NCBI GenBank assembly: GCA_003488965.1
Contig: DNJW01000427.1
Location: 1 to 8,334 of the forward strand
Source of the DNA: Lachnospiraceae bacterium
Lineage (GTDB): Bacteria > Bacillota > Clostridia > Lachnospirales > Lachnospiraceae
Direction of reading: 5' to 3'
DNA: 8,334 nt
Part shown: one piece after another, positions 1-6,047 of the stretch
Layout: each line of letters opens with the position of its first letter
Position numbering within the stretch: position 1 is the first letter of the stretch
Made by a program: the position numbers and the translations under genes
Notes under the pieces: generated by a model
What the model saw: the letters and a program-made list of their open reading frames with translations, nothing else
What the model was told of the DNA's origin: nothing
Database searches by the model: none

Positions 1-143
1 TCCTCCACATCTTGAACTGACCCGATATGGCTCAAAACTGCCTCTGCCACCGACCATAACAGCTTGGAATACTTTGTGATCATCTCGTTGATTGCTGCTT
101 CGCTTCGGTTTTTGATGGCTGTTATTATTTTTTCATCATTCAA
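1..143 (-). CDS. ECF-type RNA polymerase sigma factor, N-terminal part (runs off the left edge)
   Basis: The minus strand encodes 47 codons from a TTG start at 143 to the window edge. The start is set by a perfect AGGAGG (156-151) seven bases upstream, and no ATG fits that spacing. The protein begins MNDEKIITAIKNRSEAAI, continues with NEMITKYSKLLWSVAEAVL (about residues 19-37) and ends in SVQDVEE. This is the layout of sigma-70 region 2 in ECF factors: an N-terminal helix, the core-binding 'YxxLLWS' helix and the 'DVEE' turn before the -10 recognition helix. Such proteins direct RNA polymerase to a small regulon. Regions 2.4 and 4, and any anti-sigma gene, lie outside the window, so the target is unknown. 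The gene diverges from the rest of the window and has its own promoter at 247-274. The family call is from memory of the motif order. Confidence 0.82.
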   Translation of the reverse strand, partial: MNDEKIITAIKNRSEAAINEMITKYSKLLWSVAEAVLSHIGSVQDVE

Positions 144-164
144 AACTTCACCTCCTGTGTTGAT

Positions 165-174
165 TGACCGGTCA
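165..174. promoter_or_regulatory. Perfect 10-base palindrome TGACCGGTCA in the sigma factor leader
   Basis: The palindrome lies eight bases upstream of the AGGAGG of the sigma factor gene and downstream of its predicted transcription start. Dyads of this kind are typical operators of dimeric TetR-type repressors, so a roadblock operator is plausible. The bound regulator is not in the window. A short palindrome can also arise by chance, and assignment to a regulator family is inference. Confidence 0.35.
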
Positions 175-246
175 TATATAGTACGTCAAAAAATGAAAAA
201 ACACTGATATTTTTTAGAAATTTATTGGGAGCATCTGTCCCGATTC

Positions 247-274
247 ATTTTACACTTATTTCGCTTGCTATCAA
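247..274 (-). promoter_or_regulatory. Sigma-A type promoter for the minus-strand sigma factor gene
   Basis: On the minus strand, TTGATA (274-269) is followed after 16 bases by TAAAAT (252-247). Both hexamers are close to consensus. The predicted start, near 240, gives a leader of about 97 bases before the TTG codon at 143. The leader begins with a small GGGA-N7-TCCC hairpin (227-241) and contains the palindrome at 165-174. Housekeeping-type boxes suggest the gene is not solely self-activated. Confidence 0.55.
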
Positions 275-382
275 TATATCATGCGCTTGTTCTCACTTTT
301 CTTTACGACTGAAATTGTATCAGCATTAAAAAAACGGGCAAGAACATTATGAAGGAGTGCAAACAAGATTACCAAAAAGCAA

Positions 383-493
383 TTCGGGTGTGGCCACACT
401 CCGAAATTTTTGCTGAGCCGTAGGTCCGCAAAAAATGTTTGTTGGGAAGCCTCCCCCCCAACCCGGCTCTTTGGAACAAAATGTCCCAAAGAG
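383..493. other. Tandem hairpin block, oriT-like / mobile-element non-coding region
   Basis: Consecutive inverted repeats fill this stretch. The first hairpin (383-405) pairs TTCGG+GTGTGG with CCACAC+CCGAA around one bulged T, including the perfect dodecamer GTGTGGCCACAC (388-399). The second has arms TTTTTGC (407-413) and GCAAAAA (428-434). The third is a weaker TTGGG/CCCAA pair (442-461) holding a run of seven C. The fourth has arms CTCTTTGG (467-474) and CCAAAGAG (486-493). GC-rich sequence continues to about 540, including GCGTCA...TGTCGC. The block is more GC-rich than its flanks and the reading frames across it have no ribosome binding site. Such arrays occur at transfer origins and mobilisation regions of clostridial integrative elements, and the order looks familiar from such elements. 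No relaxase gene is adjacent, so it may be a relic or another structured DNA or RNA element. Confidence 0.4.
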
Positions 494-693
494 ATTGGCT
501 GCGTCACCGCCGCTGTCGCGCCGGTTCCTTATCGGAAAGGGCAAGGGTACTTATCCATTTGACTGATTTTGTTACATTGATGTGCTATGCTTTTTTTCAG
601 ACATAACTTGATAAGATAAAATATGTAGGAACTTTAGGTGAAAATTTACGTCTATATAGATAAGCGCACAATAATAGAAAGGGGGCAGTTTGC

Positions 694-1461
694 ATGAAAA
701 GGTTGGCAATATTCATTTTAGCATCGGTTTTTGTGCTGATGCTATCTGGATGTAATAAGCACTCACAAGGCGGGCAGGATATGGCTCCCAATTCTACTGA
801 AATTGATAGTGTGGCCCAAATACCAGAAGATGATTATGTGGTGGACACAATTTCCGATGGCGAAAAGGAAGATGATACAATTACTGTTTGCCCTCCAAAT
901 TTGACACTCCAAACACTTCAAGACCTCGTTAATCGTTGTGGCGAAAACTTGACATGGGATGATTTCTCTCCTTATTATAACACCGGAGATATTGGTTCTG
1001 GATTGTATATCCTTCGCTACCCAATTGATTGGGATTATTATCTGCTTATTGGTGGTAGCGGTATAGACTTGCCCCCTATGTATATCCATCTTGTTTCAGG
1101 GCATGACATTAAAAACTATATTGATGTGAGGTTTGACGACATAGATGATTTTATAAGTAATACCCCCAAGCTATCTGAATTCTCTTACAAAGAAATGCTT
1201 GAAACTTATAAAGAAGATGTACCGGGTGTTAAAGTTAGTGGGTTTAACAACACTTCCAGAGTTGCAATTGAAACGCTGACTGATGTGCTTGTGCAAGCAG
1301 AAGAAGAATGTACCGTTGAATACGACACAACAGATATTTCGTATGATAGCGCAACATCCATCTGGCGGGTTGTATTTTACAAAGCAAATTCTGCTGGTGG
1401 TGACCAGACGATATATATGGATAACTATGGTGTAACTTGTCTTGTTGTATATGGCGAGTGA
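694..1461 (+). CDS. Putative lipoprotein, two-domain, unknown function
   Basis: This 255-residue protein starts at ATG 694, eight bases after AAAGGGGG (678-685). Residues 1-20 are a lipoprotein signal peptide: MKR, a hydrophobic stretch, then the lipobox LSGC with Cys20 as the predicted lipidated residue. It should be anchored on the outer face of the membrane. Residues 21-65 are an acidic, low-complexity linker. Residues about 69-155 form one domain (TLQTLQDLVN, then GSGLYILRYPID, then the 'PPMYIHL' strand). I recall the same segment from clostridial lipoproteins and from the extracellular part of BlaR1/M56-like proteins, but I cannot name it. Residues about 188-255 look like a small PepSY- or NTF2-like unit (IWRVVFY, GGDQTIYMDNYG). 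No enzyme motif is seen. No clear promoter or terminator was found, and the gene is flanked by non-coding sequence on both sides. Confidence 0.85.
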   Translation: MKRLAIFILASVFVLMLSGCNKHSQGGQDMAPNSTEIDSVAQIPEDDYVVDTISDGEKEDDTITVCPPNLTLQTLQDLVNRCGENLTWDDFSPYYNTGDIGSGLYILRYPIDWDYYLLIGGSGIDLPPMYIHLVSGHDIKNYIDVRFDDIDDFISNTPKLSEFSYKEMLETYKEDVPGVKVSGFNNTSRVAIETLTDVLVQAEEECTVEYDTTDISYDSATSIWRVVFYKANSAGGDQTIYMDNYGVTCLVVYGE

Positions 1462-1810
1462 TGCCTTATAATCTCAATATACGTTAGCATTTGTGGAACG
1501 AATAGGGCACAGGACATATAAACATACCACCCTCCTGTCGAACGCGCCCGGAAACCCTTGATACAAGCGGATTTGAAACGAGCAAATACAAGCTTTTCAA
1601 TTTCCTTTGCTGTTTCATCTGGCACATAATAATGTCCGCATATCTATGAATTCTCATTGTTCGATTGGCCGTTCCTGATTCATATATCGTCTGGCTGTCT
1701 TTTAAACATGTTCCAGCTTAGATAGATAAATGGGGCAGAACGGCTCAATCATTCTTCCCTCATACAGTTTTTCTTTTGATTGTCTGCTTGCTTCAGCCCT
1801 TATTATACAA
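1462..1810 (-). pseudogene. Decayed coding fragments on the minus strand in a gene-free stretch
   Basis: No intact gene with a ribosome binding site is present between the lipoprotein gene and 1939. Two minus-strand stretches read like protein. One, about 1805-1711, reads AEASRQSKEKLYEGR followed by MIEPFCPIYLSKLEHV and a TAA; the same frame resumes with KTARRYMNQERPIEQ and a TGA. The second, about 1643-1500, reads GHYYVPDETAKEIEKLVFAR followed by FKSACIKGFRARSTGGWYVY, with a TAG just upstream and no start signal. I do not recognise either family. Mixed hydrophobic and charged content broken by stops suggests relics of a mobile-element gene or genes, but random open frames cannot be excluded. 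Confidence 0.25.
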
Positions 1811-1878
1811 CATTTACGTTTTTTGGAGGAGTAGGACCACAGCATAAGAATTATAGGATAGAAAATTATGCATGGGTA

Positions 1879-1887
1879 TGGTAAAAT
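1879..1887 (+). promoter_or_regulatory. Extended -10 promoter element for the 1939 gene
   Basis: TG at 1879-1880, one base, then TAAAAT (1882-1887) gives an extended -10 box. Transcription would start near 1894, about 45 bases before the ATG at 1939. No good -35 hexamer sits 16-18 bases upstream, which is common for extended -10 promoters. It would serve the two-gene unit 1939-3593. Confidence 0.4.
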
Positions 1888-1938
1888 ACTACCAGTTGCA
1901 TACAGGTTTGTTTATAAAGTATACAGGGGGACTTTACC

Positions 1939-2817
1939 ATGGCATTTACTCTGCAGATCAGACAAAAGAAATTATTCGGGAAGACGGCCCTTGATATCCC
2001 GTCACTGGCCCGTGCATGTGGCCTTAGCTACGGTTCTAATAATGATTTTTACATCCTGCAGGAAAACGAGCAGGTTCGGGGAACCGCTGTTTTTTATAAT
2101 CCGGAACGGATAGGGCGGGGGATATTTTTCGATGGCAGCAAAGCAGAGGAAGGATACTATGAGTTGAGTTACAATATCCCCACAACCGGAGCGGAGATCA
2201 CGGATTTTGCCAGGCTTGCCGGAGAGATAGAGAGGCGCCTGGGCAGGGCAGAGATGTACTGCGTGGAAGAGGAACGGAGTTTCACCGGCAGGGAGCTGGA
2301 ACAGTGGATTGGAAATTTTGCTGCATTCAGCAGGGAGTCGCTGAACCGTTTTTGCGGGAATAAGGAGTTTGCGAGCCATATCCTTACCCTGGCCCGGTGG
2401 CCATATACGCTGACAGAGGATAAGGTGGCCGCCTGGGAGACATGTACGGATCTTTCGGATTTCGAGCAGACCCTCCACAGGCTCCAGGCGCTTGATGTCT
2501 ATTATGCGAAGCCGAGGCTTTTGCAGAAGAATGGCACAAAGGAGATTGGAGCCTTTTATGCTTTGACAGAAGAATGTGAAAGCATTTTCCCTGTCCGTGC
2601 CGATGGGTTCCTGAATCTGAGCGAACTTAAGATAACGGAAGGGTTTGTCCAGTTCGTGCTTTACAGTGAGCAGCGTGTGTTGGAGGGGATGTTCCCATAC
2701 GAACGCTTTATTGAGGAGCTTGGAAGACATGGCGTCAGGCAGTTTGATGCAGACCATATCCTGATTCCGCCCATGACGAAAGGGGAACTGGAGAGATTAG
2801 CAGAGAAGCTGTGCTGA
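1939..2817 (+). CDS. DUF4299-like protein
   Basis: The gene encodes 292 residues from ATG 1939, eight bases after AGGGGG (1925-1930). The opening MAFTLQIRQKKLFGKTALDI (short strand, then 'KKLFGK') followed by a segment on N-terminal order and a FYIL strand is how I remember DUF4299 proteins of streptococci and Clostridia, and the length of about 290 residues also matches. There is no signal peptide, membrane helix or catalytic motif, so it is a soluble cytosolic protein. The middle (about 82-190) is mainly helical, with LEQWIGNFAAF and FEQTLHRLQALDVYY. Residues 200-292 return to mixed strand and helix ending in KGELERLAEKLC. The biochemical function of the family is not known to me. The next gene starts 14 bases after the stop, so the two are probably co-transcribed. 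Its base composition is more GC-rich than that of the SUKH gene at 4901. The family call is from memory. Confidence 0.78.
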   Translation: MAFTLQIRQKKLFGKTALDIPSLARACGLSYGSNNDFYILQENEQVRGTAVFYNPERIGRGIFFDGSKAEEGYYELSYNIPTTGAEITDFARLAGEIERRLGRAEMYCVEEERSFTGRELEQWIGNFAAFSRESLNRFCGNKEFASHILTLARWPYTLTEDKVAAWETCTDLSDFEQTLHRLQALDVYYAKPRLLQKNGTKEIGAFYALTEECESIFPVRADGFLNLSELKITEGFVQFVLYSEQRVLEGMFPYERFIEELGRHGVRQFDADHILIPPMTKGELERLAEKLC

Positions 2818-2831
2818 AAGGGAAAGTATAT

Positions 2832-3593
2832 ATGAAGGTCGCATTGGAAGAAAGAAGAGAAGCGGAAAAGAGGATAAAAGAATACGTGCAGGCCAGCGCC
2901 CAGGGCCTGAACAAGAAAGAAGAGGATGATTTCAGAAAGCTTGTGATTCAAAATGAGGAAGCAGCAAAAAAGGTATTCCGGAGTATGGAGCATACAGGAA
3001 AAACATATATTCTGATTTACCTGAACTCGGAGGGGAAAGGTGCGGATATCGCAAAAGAGGAAGCAAAATCCTGGGCTTACCAGATGGAATTTATAAACAA
3101 CAATGCTGCCCAGGAGCATGCGTTTCGGTCCTGGCTTTCAGGAGAGACGGACATAATGCCGGAAACGATGCCTGTCAACAAATATATCATGGGGTTTCCC
3201 CACAGAAAAAATGTGGAACTCTGTTATTTGTCAAAGGTATGCACATTTACGGAAAGACTAATAGCTTATGGGATAAAAACGGGGTATGTGGATATTGTAC
3301 GGGGGCCAGTGAAGGAGATGATGCGTGAACTCGGCATCTCCTATGCGTGCTCTTTTCTTGAGCGTACAGTCCGGATGTATCAATTATCAGAAGAAGATGT
3401 CATGCAGATGTATTCCGCAATTTATGCGATATCTGGAAACGCAAAAACGGAAAAGGAGTTTTACCGGAATTTTATCTGTGCGTGGCTGGAGCAGGATAAG
3501 GACCGGTATCTGGCAGCCATTGAAAAGATAAGCAAGGATATGCGGAAAAAGATATTTGCTGTGTTAAAAAGAGAGAATCTGCATACCACATAG
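2832..3593 (+). CDS. Hypothetical helical cytosolic protein, partner of the DUF4299-like gene
   Basis: I do not recognise this 253-residue protein. The open frame begins at GTG 2811, inside the preceding gene, but AAAGGGAAAG (2817-2826) points to the ATG at 2832, which I take as the start. Residues 1-50 are highly charged and helical (KVALEERREAEKRIKEYVQ), possibly a coiled coil. A strand follows (KTYILIYLNSEG, about 57-68). Residues 105-253 are predicted mostly helical, with several amphipathic segments (CTFTERLIAYGIKTGYVDI, SFLERTVRMYQLSEEDV, FICAWLEQDKDRYLAAIEKI) that could form a helical-repeat fold, although no repeat consensus is clear. There is no signal peptide or membrane segment. 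It lies 14 bases after the DUF4299-like gene, so joint expression and perhaps joint action are likely. No terminator was found before the stub that follows. Confidence 0.8.
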   Translation: MKVALEERREAEKRIKEYVQASAQGLNKKEEDDFRKLVIQNEEAAKKVFRSMEHTGKTYILIYLNSEGKGADIAKEEAKSWAYQMEFINNNAAQEHAFRSWLSGETDIMPETMPVNKYIMGFPHRKNVELCYLSKVCTFTERLIAYGIKTGYVDIVRGPVKEMMRELGISYACSFLERTVRMYQLSEEDVMQMYSAIYAISGNAKTEKEFYRNFICAWLEQDKDRYLAAIEKISKDMRKKIFAVLKRENLHTT

Positions 3594-3643
3594 ATGTCTT
3601 TTAATTCCAATTATTATCATATCAATGACAGGGAGACTGAATT

Positions 3644-3759
3644 ATGGGAATTTTTGATAAGTTCAAAAAGAAAAAGGAAGTAAAAGACCAAATTTGATTG
3701 TCTTTGAAAAAGAAAAAAGGAGAATAACGCTAAAGGGGTACAAACCGAATCGGGCATAA
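3644..3759 (+). pseudogene. Gene stub: 17-codon start plus frameshifted continuation
   Basis: After an AGGGAG-type binding site (3629-3634), ATG 3644 opens MGIFDKFKKKKEVKDQI and stops at TGA 3695-3697. One base back in register, a second readable piece follows directly (from 3694: LIVFEKEKRRITLKGY, then KPNRA, stop TAA 3757-3759). A Met-Gly-Ile-Phe-Asp-Lys-Phe-(Lys)n opening is typical of the N-terminus of many longer cytosolic clostridial proteins. This therefore looks like the 5' end of a larger gene that suffered a frameshift and lost its body by deletion. The parent family cannot be told from so little. It could instead be a real 17-residue peptide. Confidence 0.45.
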
Positions 3760-3790
3760 ACATCAAGGGAATCACAAGGAGAATTTGACG

Positions 3791-4327
3791 ATGAAAAAAT
3801 GTATACCAAGAACATCTGACCGTATCATTACCGTTCTGGCTGCTGTTGTCTGTGCGATAGGAGCAGTTTTTGCTTTTCGGGAATTCATTAGTGGCGGCCA
3901 GCCTCCTGTAGTGTTTTTAGCAATGAGTCTTTTATTTGGCGGTATTGCATTACATACAATCTGGCGGATGATCTATATGGGGAACTGGGGATTTTTCTAC
4001 GATAATGAAAAAATCATTTTTGCCCTATCCCGTAAAGACCGGCGGGAATTTCGCTGGGAAGAACTTCAAAACGCAAAGGCTAACATTTTCTATCCATCCT
4101 CTCCTGCTGCATGGTATTTCTACTTCCAGGATGAAAAGAAAACAAAAAAAATAGCTGTTACGCCCCGTATGACAGGTTACAGTGAATTTTTAGATATGCT
4201 TAAGAAAAAAGGATTTCCCGCCCAGAACCCTGGGACCCTCAATTTTGATAAAAATGCCGCAAAGGATATTTTTCATGAGGTATTCGGAGAGGATTTTGGA
4301 AAAGGAAGTGGGAACAAGGGCAAGTAA
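3791..4327 (+). CDS. Two-helix membrane protein with PH-like cytosolic domain
   Basis: The gene encodes 178 residues. An in-frame TTG occurs at 3785, but AAGGAG (3776-3781) lies nine bases from ATG 3791 and only three from the TTG, so the ATG is chosen. Residues about 12-33 (IITVLAAVVCAIGAVFAF) and 39-60 (PVVFLAMSLLFGGIALHTIW) are two membrane helices joined by a short polar turn. Residues 66-145 form a strand-rich domain ending in a helix: GFFYDNEKIIFAL, FRWEELQNAKANI, AWYFYFQDEKKTKKIAV, then SEFLDMLKKKGF. Two helices followed by such a domain match the bacterial PH-like (DUF304/YcxB-like) arrangement. The tail is polar and Lys/Gly-rich. The function is unknown. Small membrane proteins of this build occur among immunity genes, which fits the neighbourhood but is not proof. 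Confidence 0.82.
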   Translation: MKKCIPRTSDRIITVLAAVVCAIGAVFAFREFISGGQPPVVFLAMSLLFGGIALHTIWRMIYMGNWGFFYDNEKIIFALSRKDRREFRWEELQNAKANIFYPSSPAAWYFYFQDEKKTKKIAVTPRMTGYSEFLDMLKKKGFPAQNPGTLNFDKNAAKDIFHEVFGEDFGKGSGNKGK

Positions 4328-4368
4328 TCCTTTTCTCAACACAAGGAATACATATATGTTGCATTGGA

Positions 4369-4396
4369 TTGCATTTTTATGCTTTTATAGTAATAT
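4369..4396 (+). promoter_or_regulatory. Candidate sigma-A promoter upstream of the small membrane protein
   Basis: TTGCAT (4369-4374) is followed after 16 bases by TAATAT (4391-4396). Transcription would start near 4403, giving a leader of about 70 bases that contains a small GGGAT/ATCCC hairpin (4416-4430). A second TTGCAT occurs at 4359. The boxes separate this unit from the gene ending at 4327. Confidence 0.42.
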
Positions 4397-4474
4397 GTAG
4401 TCTGATAGAGAATACGGGATATAAAATCCCTGGCATTGTTTTTGGTATATCGGAGTTTGTGAGGAGGTTAAACA

Positions 4475-4627
4475 ATGAGTAAAAAAATTATGTTATTGGG
4501 AATTGCTGTAATTTTGGCCGCGATTGCACTATCTATAAATAATATTATAGCTTTTTGCGGTGGCATTGTGGGCCTTTTGATTGCAATTATAGGTTTATTC
4601 ATGCGGGACAAAGATACGAAATTGTAA
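4475..4627 (+). CDS. Small 50-residue membrane protein with two hydrophobic segments
   Basis: ATG 4475 follows a very strong GAGGAGG (4461-4467) by seven bases and opens 50 codons to TAA 4625-4627. The protein starts MSKKIMLLGIAVILAAIALS, has a short INN turn, then a second hydrophobic stretch (about 23-43, with a CGG motif near its start), and ends in the charged tail MRDKDTKL. Two helices with positive charge at the N-terminus and a charged C-terminus suggest a hairpin in the cytoplasmic membrane. The family is not recognised. The optimal binding site and the promoter candidate at 4369-4396 support a real gene despite its length. It could be a small immunity or membrane-stress peptide, which is only a guess from context. 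Confidence 0.65.
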   Translation: MSKKIMLLGIAVILAAIALSINNIIAFCGGIVGLLIAIIGLFMRDKDTKL

Positions 4628-4648
4628 TCTGATGATTGATAAGGGAGG

Positions 4649-4839
4649 ATGACAAGCGTGAAGTCATAACAATTAGAAGTGATTGAAGATTCTGTACAGA
4701 TAAAAAGGTATGATTCTTTTATCGGAGGAACCCCTAAACTTGCCGCCTGGCTTTGACATTCCCAAATGTGAACCGCATCTATTTTTGGTGTGTCGAAAAG
4801 GACGACAAAGGATGGGTTTATGTTTCCGTTCAGCATTAA
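4649..4839 (+). pseudogene. Degraded gene, recognisable across three reading frames
   Basis: A GGGAGGA binding site (4643-4649) precedes GTG 4658 (or the in-frame ATG 4649), but TAA follows at 4667-4669. The same frame then reads LEVIEDSVQIKRYDSFIGGT followed by PKL (to 4741). One inserted base later the text continues as PPGFDIPKCEPHLFLV (4743-4790). A third frame gives VEKDDKGWVYVSVQH, then TAA 4837-4839. The joined phrase GGTPKL+PPGFDIPKC is the typical proline-rich start of DUF1963/YwqG-like proteins, as I remember them ('GG.P.LP'). Those are much longer, so most of the gene is lost by deletion. At least one stop and two frame changes make it dead. It sits directly between two live small genes, in the same orientation. 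Confidence 0.6.
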
Positions 4840-4900
4840 CGATTCCTGTTTGCCGGAAAGTTGATTAGAAAATGGAATTGAGATTGGTAAAGGTTATTAT

Positions 4901-5401
4901 ATGGATAGATTGTTAAAAAAGTACGTTCATCAAAATTGGGAAGACATATCGGAATATAGAAATGAAAAGTATTATTTTGTGCAAATATCTGATGATATAG
5001 AAGAACACTTTTTGGAAGTGCAACATCAATTAGAAATCAAAATTCCTGAAGAATTAAAGGAATTTTATAAAAATATAGGTTATGGGTTTCTTTGGTTCAG
5101 CCTTAAGCAAAAGAAGGGCATTTATAGAATCCTCTCACCGCAAGAAATCTTAGATTTATATTTTGAGCCAGATGATGACGCATCCGATGATGATTTTATC
5201 ACCTACCGGGAAAATGCCTGGGAAAATTTAGAGGAAAACGCTCTTCTTGCCTTTTGCCTCTTTGGTGAAGAAGATAGTATGCTTTATATGGGTATTACTG
5301 ATGGAGCCATATATTATCTTTCGCCTGCCCATAAGATAGCGGATTCTCTTTGTGATTTTTTGAACTTATTGGATAAAGAAGTTGATTATTTTATGAAATA
5401 A
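4901..5401 (+). CDS. SUKH-superfamily (SMI1/KNR4-type) protein, likely immunity protein
   Basis: The gene encodes 166 residues from ATG 4901, seven bases after TAAAGG (4888-4893). SUKH features are visible: residues 31-60 hold a helix and the signature IKIPEELKEFYKNIGYGF ('lP.elk.Fy...G.G'). Residues 76-90 give the 'YRILSPQEILDLY' strand-helix, 113-140 the core strands (ALLAFCLFGEEDSMLYM, GAIYYL), and 145-163 the closing helix (KIADSLCDFLNLLDKEV). It is soluble, with an acidic patch (EPDDDASDDDF, 89-99). SUKH proteins are best known as immunity proteins that bind and neutralise nuclease and other toxins of polymorphic toxin systems, which is the likely role here. The partner toxin is not in the window. 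This gene is visibly more AT-rich than the DUF4299-like gene, suggesting separate acquisition. Confidence 0.83.
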   Translation: MDRLLKKYVHQNWEDISEYRNEKYYFVQISDDIEEHFLEVQHQLEIKIPEELKEFYKNIGYGFLWFSLKQKKGIYRILSPQEILDLYFEPDDDASDDDFITYRENAWENLEENALLAFCLFGEEDSMLYMGITDGAIYYLSPAHKIADSLCDFLNLLDKEVDYFMK

Positions 5402-5462
5402 CGATTGATGTGTGCCGGAGGAATAATCAGCAGCGTAATCACAATTTATTTGAGGTACTGAT

Positions 5463-6029
5463 ATGACCATAGAAATTTCAAAAGAATATAAAGCATCTTT
5501 AGTTCCGTTTCCAAAGGAAACATTAGAAGCGCTTGACCTCCCGAAGGAAACATTTGAATTTTTAACAGAGGTAGGGCTTCCGCCCCATGCGGGCTATGAA
5601 ATCACTCCGAATGCGCCGCTTACGTTTTTTGATATGCCCAACATAAAAAAGCACGCTCATCTGCAAAACACTTTTTTGGACATTGCATCAATGGATATGA
5701 TGGGGGAGCTGACGATTGATATGAAAACACAGGAAGTTTATCAAATACAAAAAGGGCGTGCAGACAGCTGGGGAAACTCTGTAGAAATACCAGTTTTTGC
5801 AAATGACAGCATTGGCCAGTTTATTGATTGTCTGGGAATATGGCTCTCTTTTCATCAACAGCTTCGGGATGAGGTTGATAAGAATCTGGCCATAAACCCA
5901 AAGTTCAGCCTTTTTGACCGTAAAGAAATGTATGAGCCAATATTAAATAAGCTGAAAGAAATTGATCCGGAATCTGTAAAATGGCGAAAATACTTCTGGC
6001 GCAGGATGTGTGAGCCGGACATTCTATAA
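5463..6029 (+). CDS. SUKH-4 family immunity-like protein
   Basis: The gene encodes 188 residues from ATG 5463, preceded by GAGG (5452-5455) with a seven-base spacer. The N-terminal part has the SUKH-4 pattern: ALDLPKETFEFLTEVGLPPH (23-42), meaning a helix followed by 'FL.e.GLP'. Strand-rich sequence follows (PLTFFDM, TFLDIASMDMMGELTIDMKT, VYQIQKG), and then FANDSIGQFIDCLGIWLSFH (112-131), the helix that closes this fold. Residues 145-188 form a more variable helical tail (MYEPILNKLKEIDPESVKW). It is cytosolic, with no signal peptide. SUKH-4 members accompany toxins, including nucleic-acid-modifying ones, in polymorphic toxin loci, so immunity is inferred. It lies 61 bases after the previous SUKH gene and 18 bases before the next, in the same direction and without a visible terminator. 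Confidence 0.85.
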   Translation: MTIEISKEYKASLVPFPKETLEALDLPKETFEFLTEVGLPPHAGYEITPNAPLTFFDMPNIKKHAHLQNTFLDIASMDMMGELTIDMKTQEVYQIQKGRADSWGNSVEIPVFANDSIGQFIDCLGIWLSFHQQLRDEVDKNLAINPKFSLFDRKEMYEPILNKLKEIDPESVKWRKYFWRRMCEPDIL

Positions 6030-6047
6030 ATAACGGGAGGAACGGAT

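Noticed and set aside
271..544. Two overlapping minus-strand open frames of 65-78 codons
   Set aside because: They run through the hairpin block, have no binding site and give low-complexity translations. The inverted repeats explain the sequence better.
1896..1925. TTGCAT-18-TATACA as a promoter for the 1939 gene
   Set aside because: The start point would fall at or after the ribosome binding site, leaving almost no leader. The extended -10 at 1879-1887 fits better.
1868..2113. Plus-strand open frame of 81 codons overlapping the start of the DUF4299-like gene
   Set aside because: It is out of frame with the recognised protein, has no binding site, and its first part is the promoter and leader region.
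2002..2757. Minus-strand open frame of 251 codons opposite the DUF4299-like gene
   Set aside because: It has no ribosome binding site, its product resembles nothing, and it lies wholly antisense to a gene with a good start site and a recognisable protein. It is a by-product of the codon use of that gene.
2811..2831. Upstream GTG start giving seven extra residues to the 2832 gene
   Set aside because: It has no binding site at proper spacing, while AAAGGGAAAG lies correctly before ATG 2832.
4416..4430. GGGAT/ATCCC hairpin as a terminator
   Set aside because: The stem is only five pairs and is not followed at once by a T run. It falls between a promoter candidate and its gene.
4468..4836. Minus-strand open frame of 122 codons opposite the small membrane protein and the dead gene
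   Set aside because: It has no binding site. Its hydrophobic part is just the complement of the plus-strand membrane segments, and the plus-strand frame has GAGGAGG at ideal spacing.
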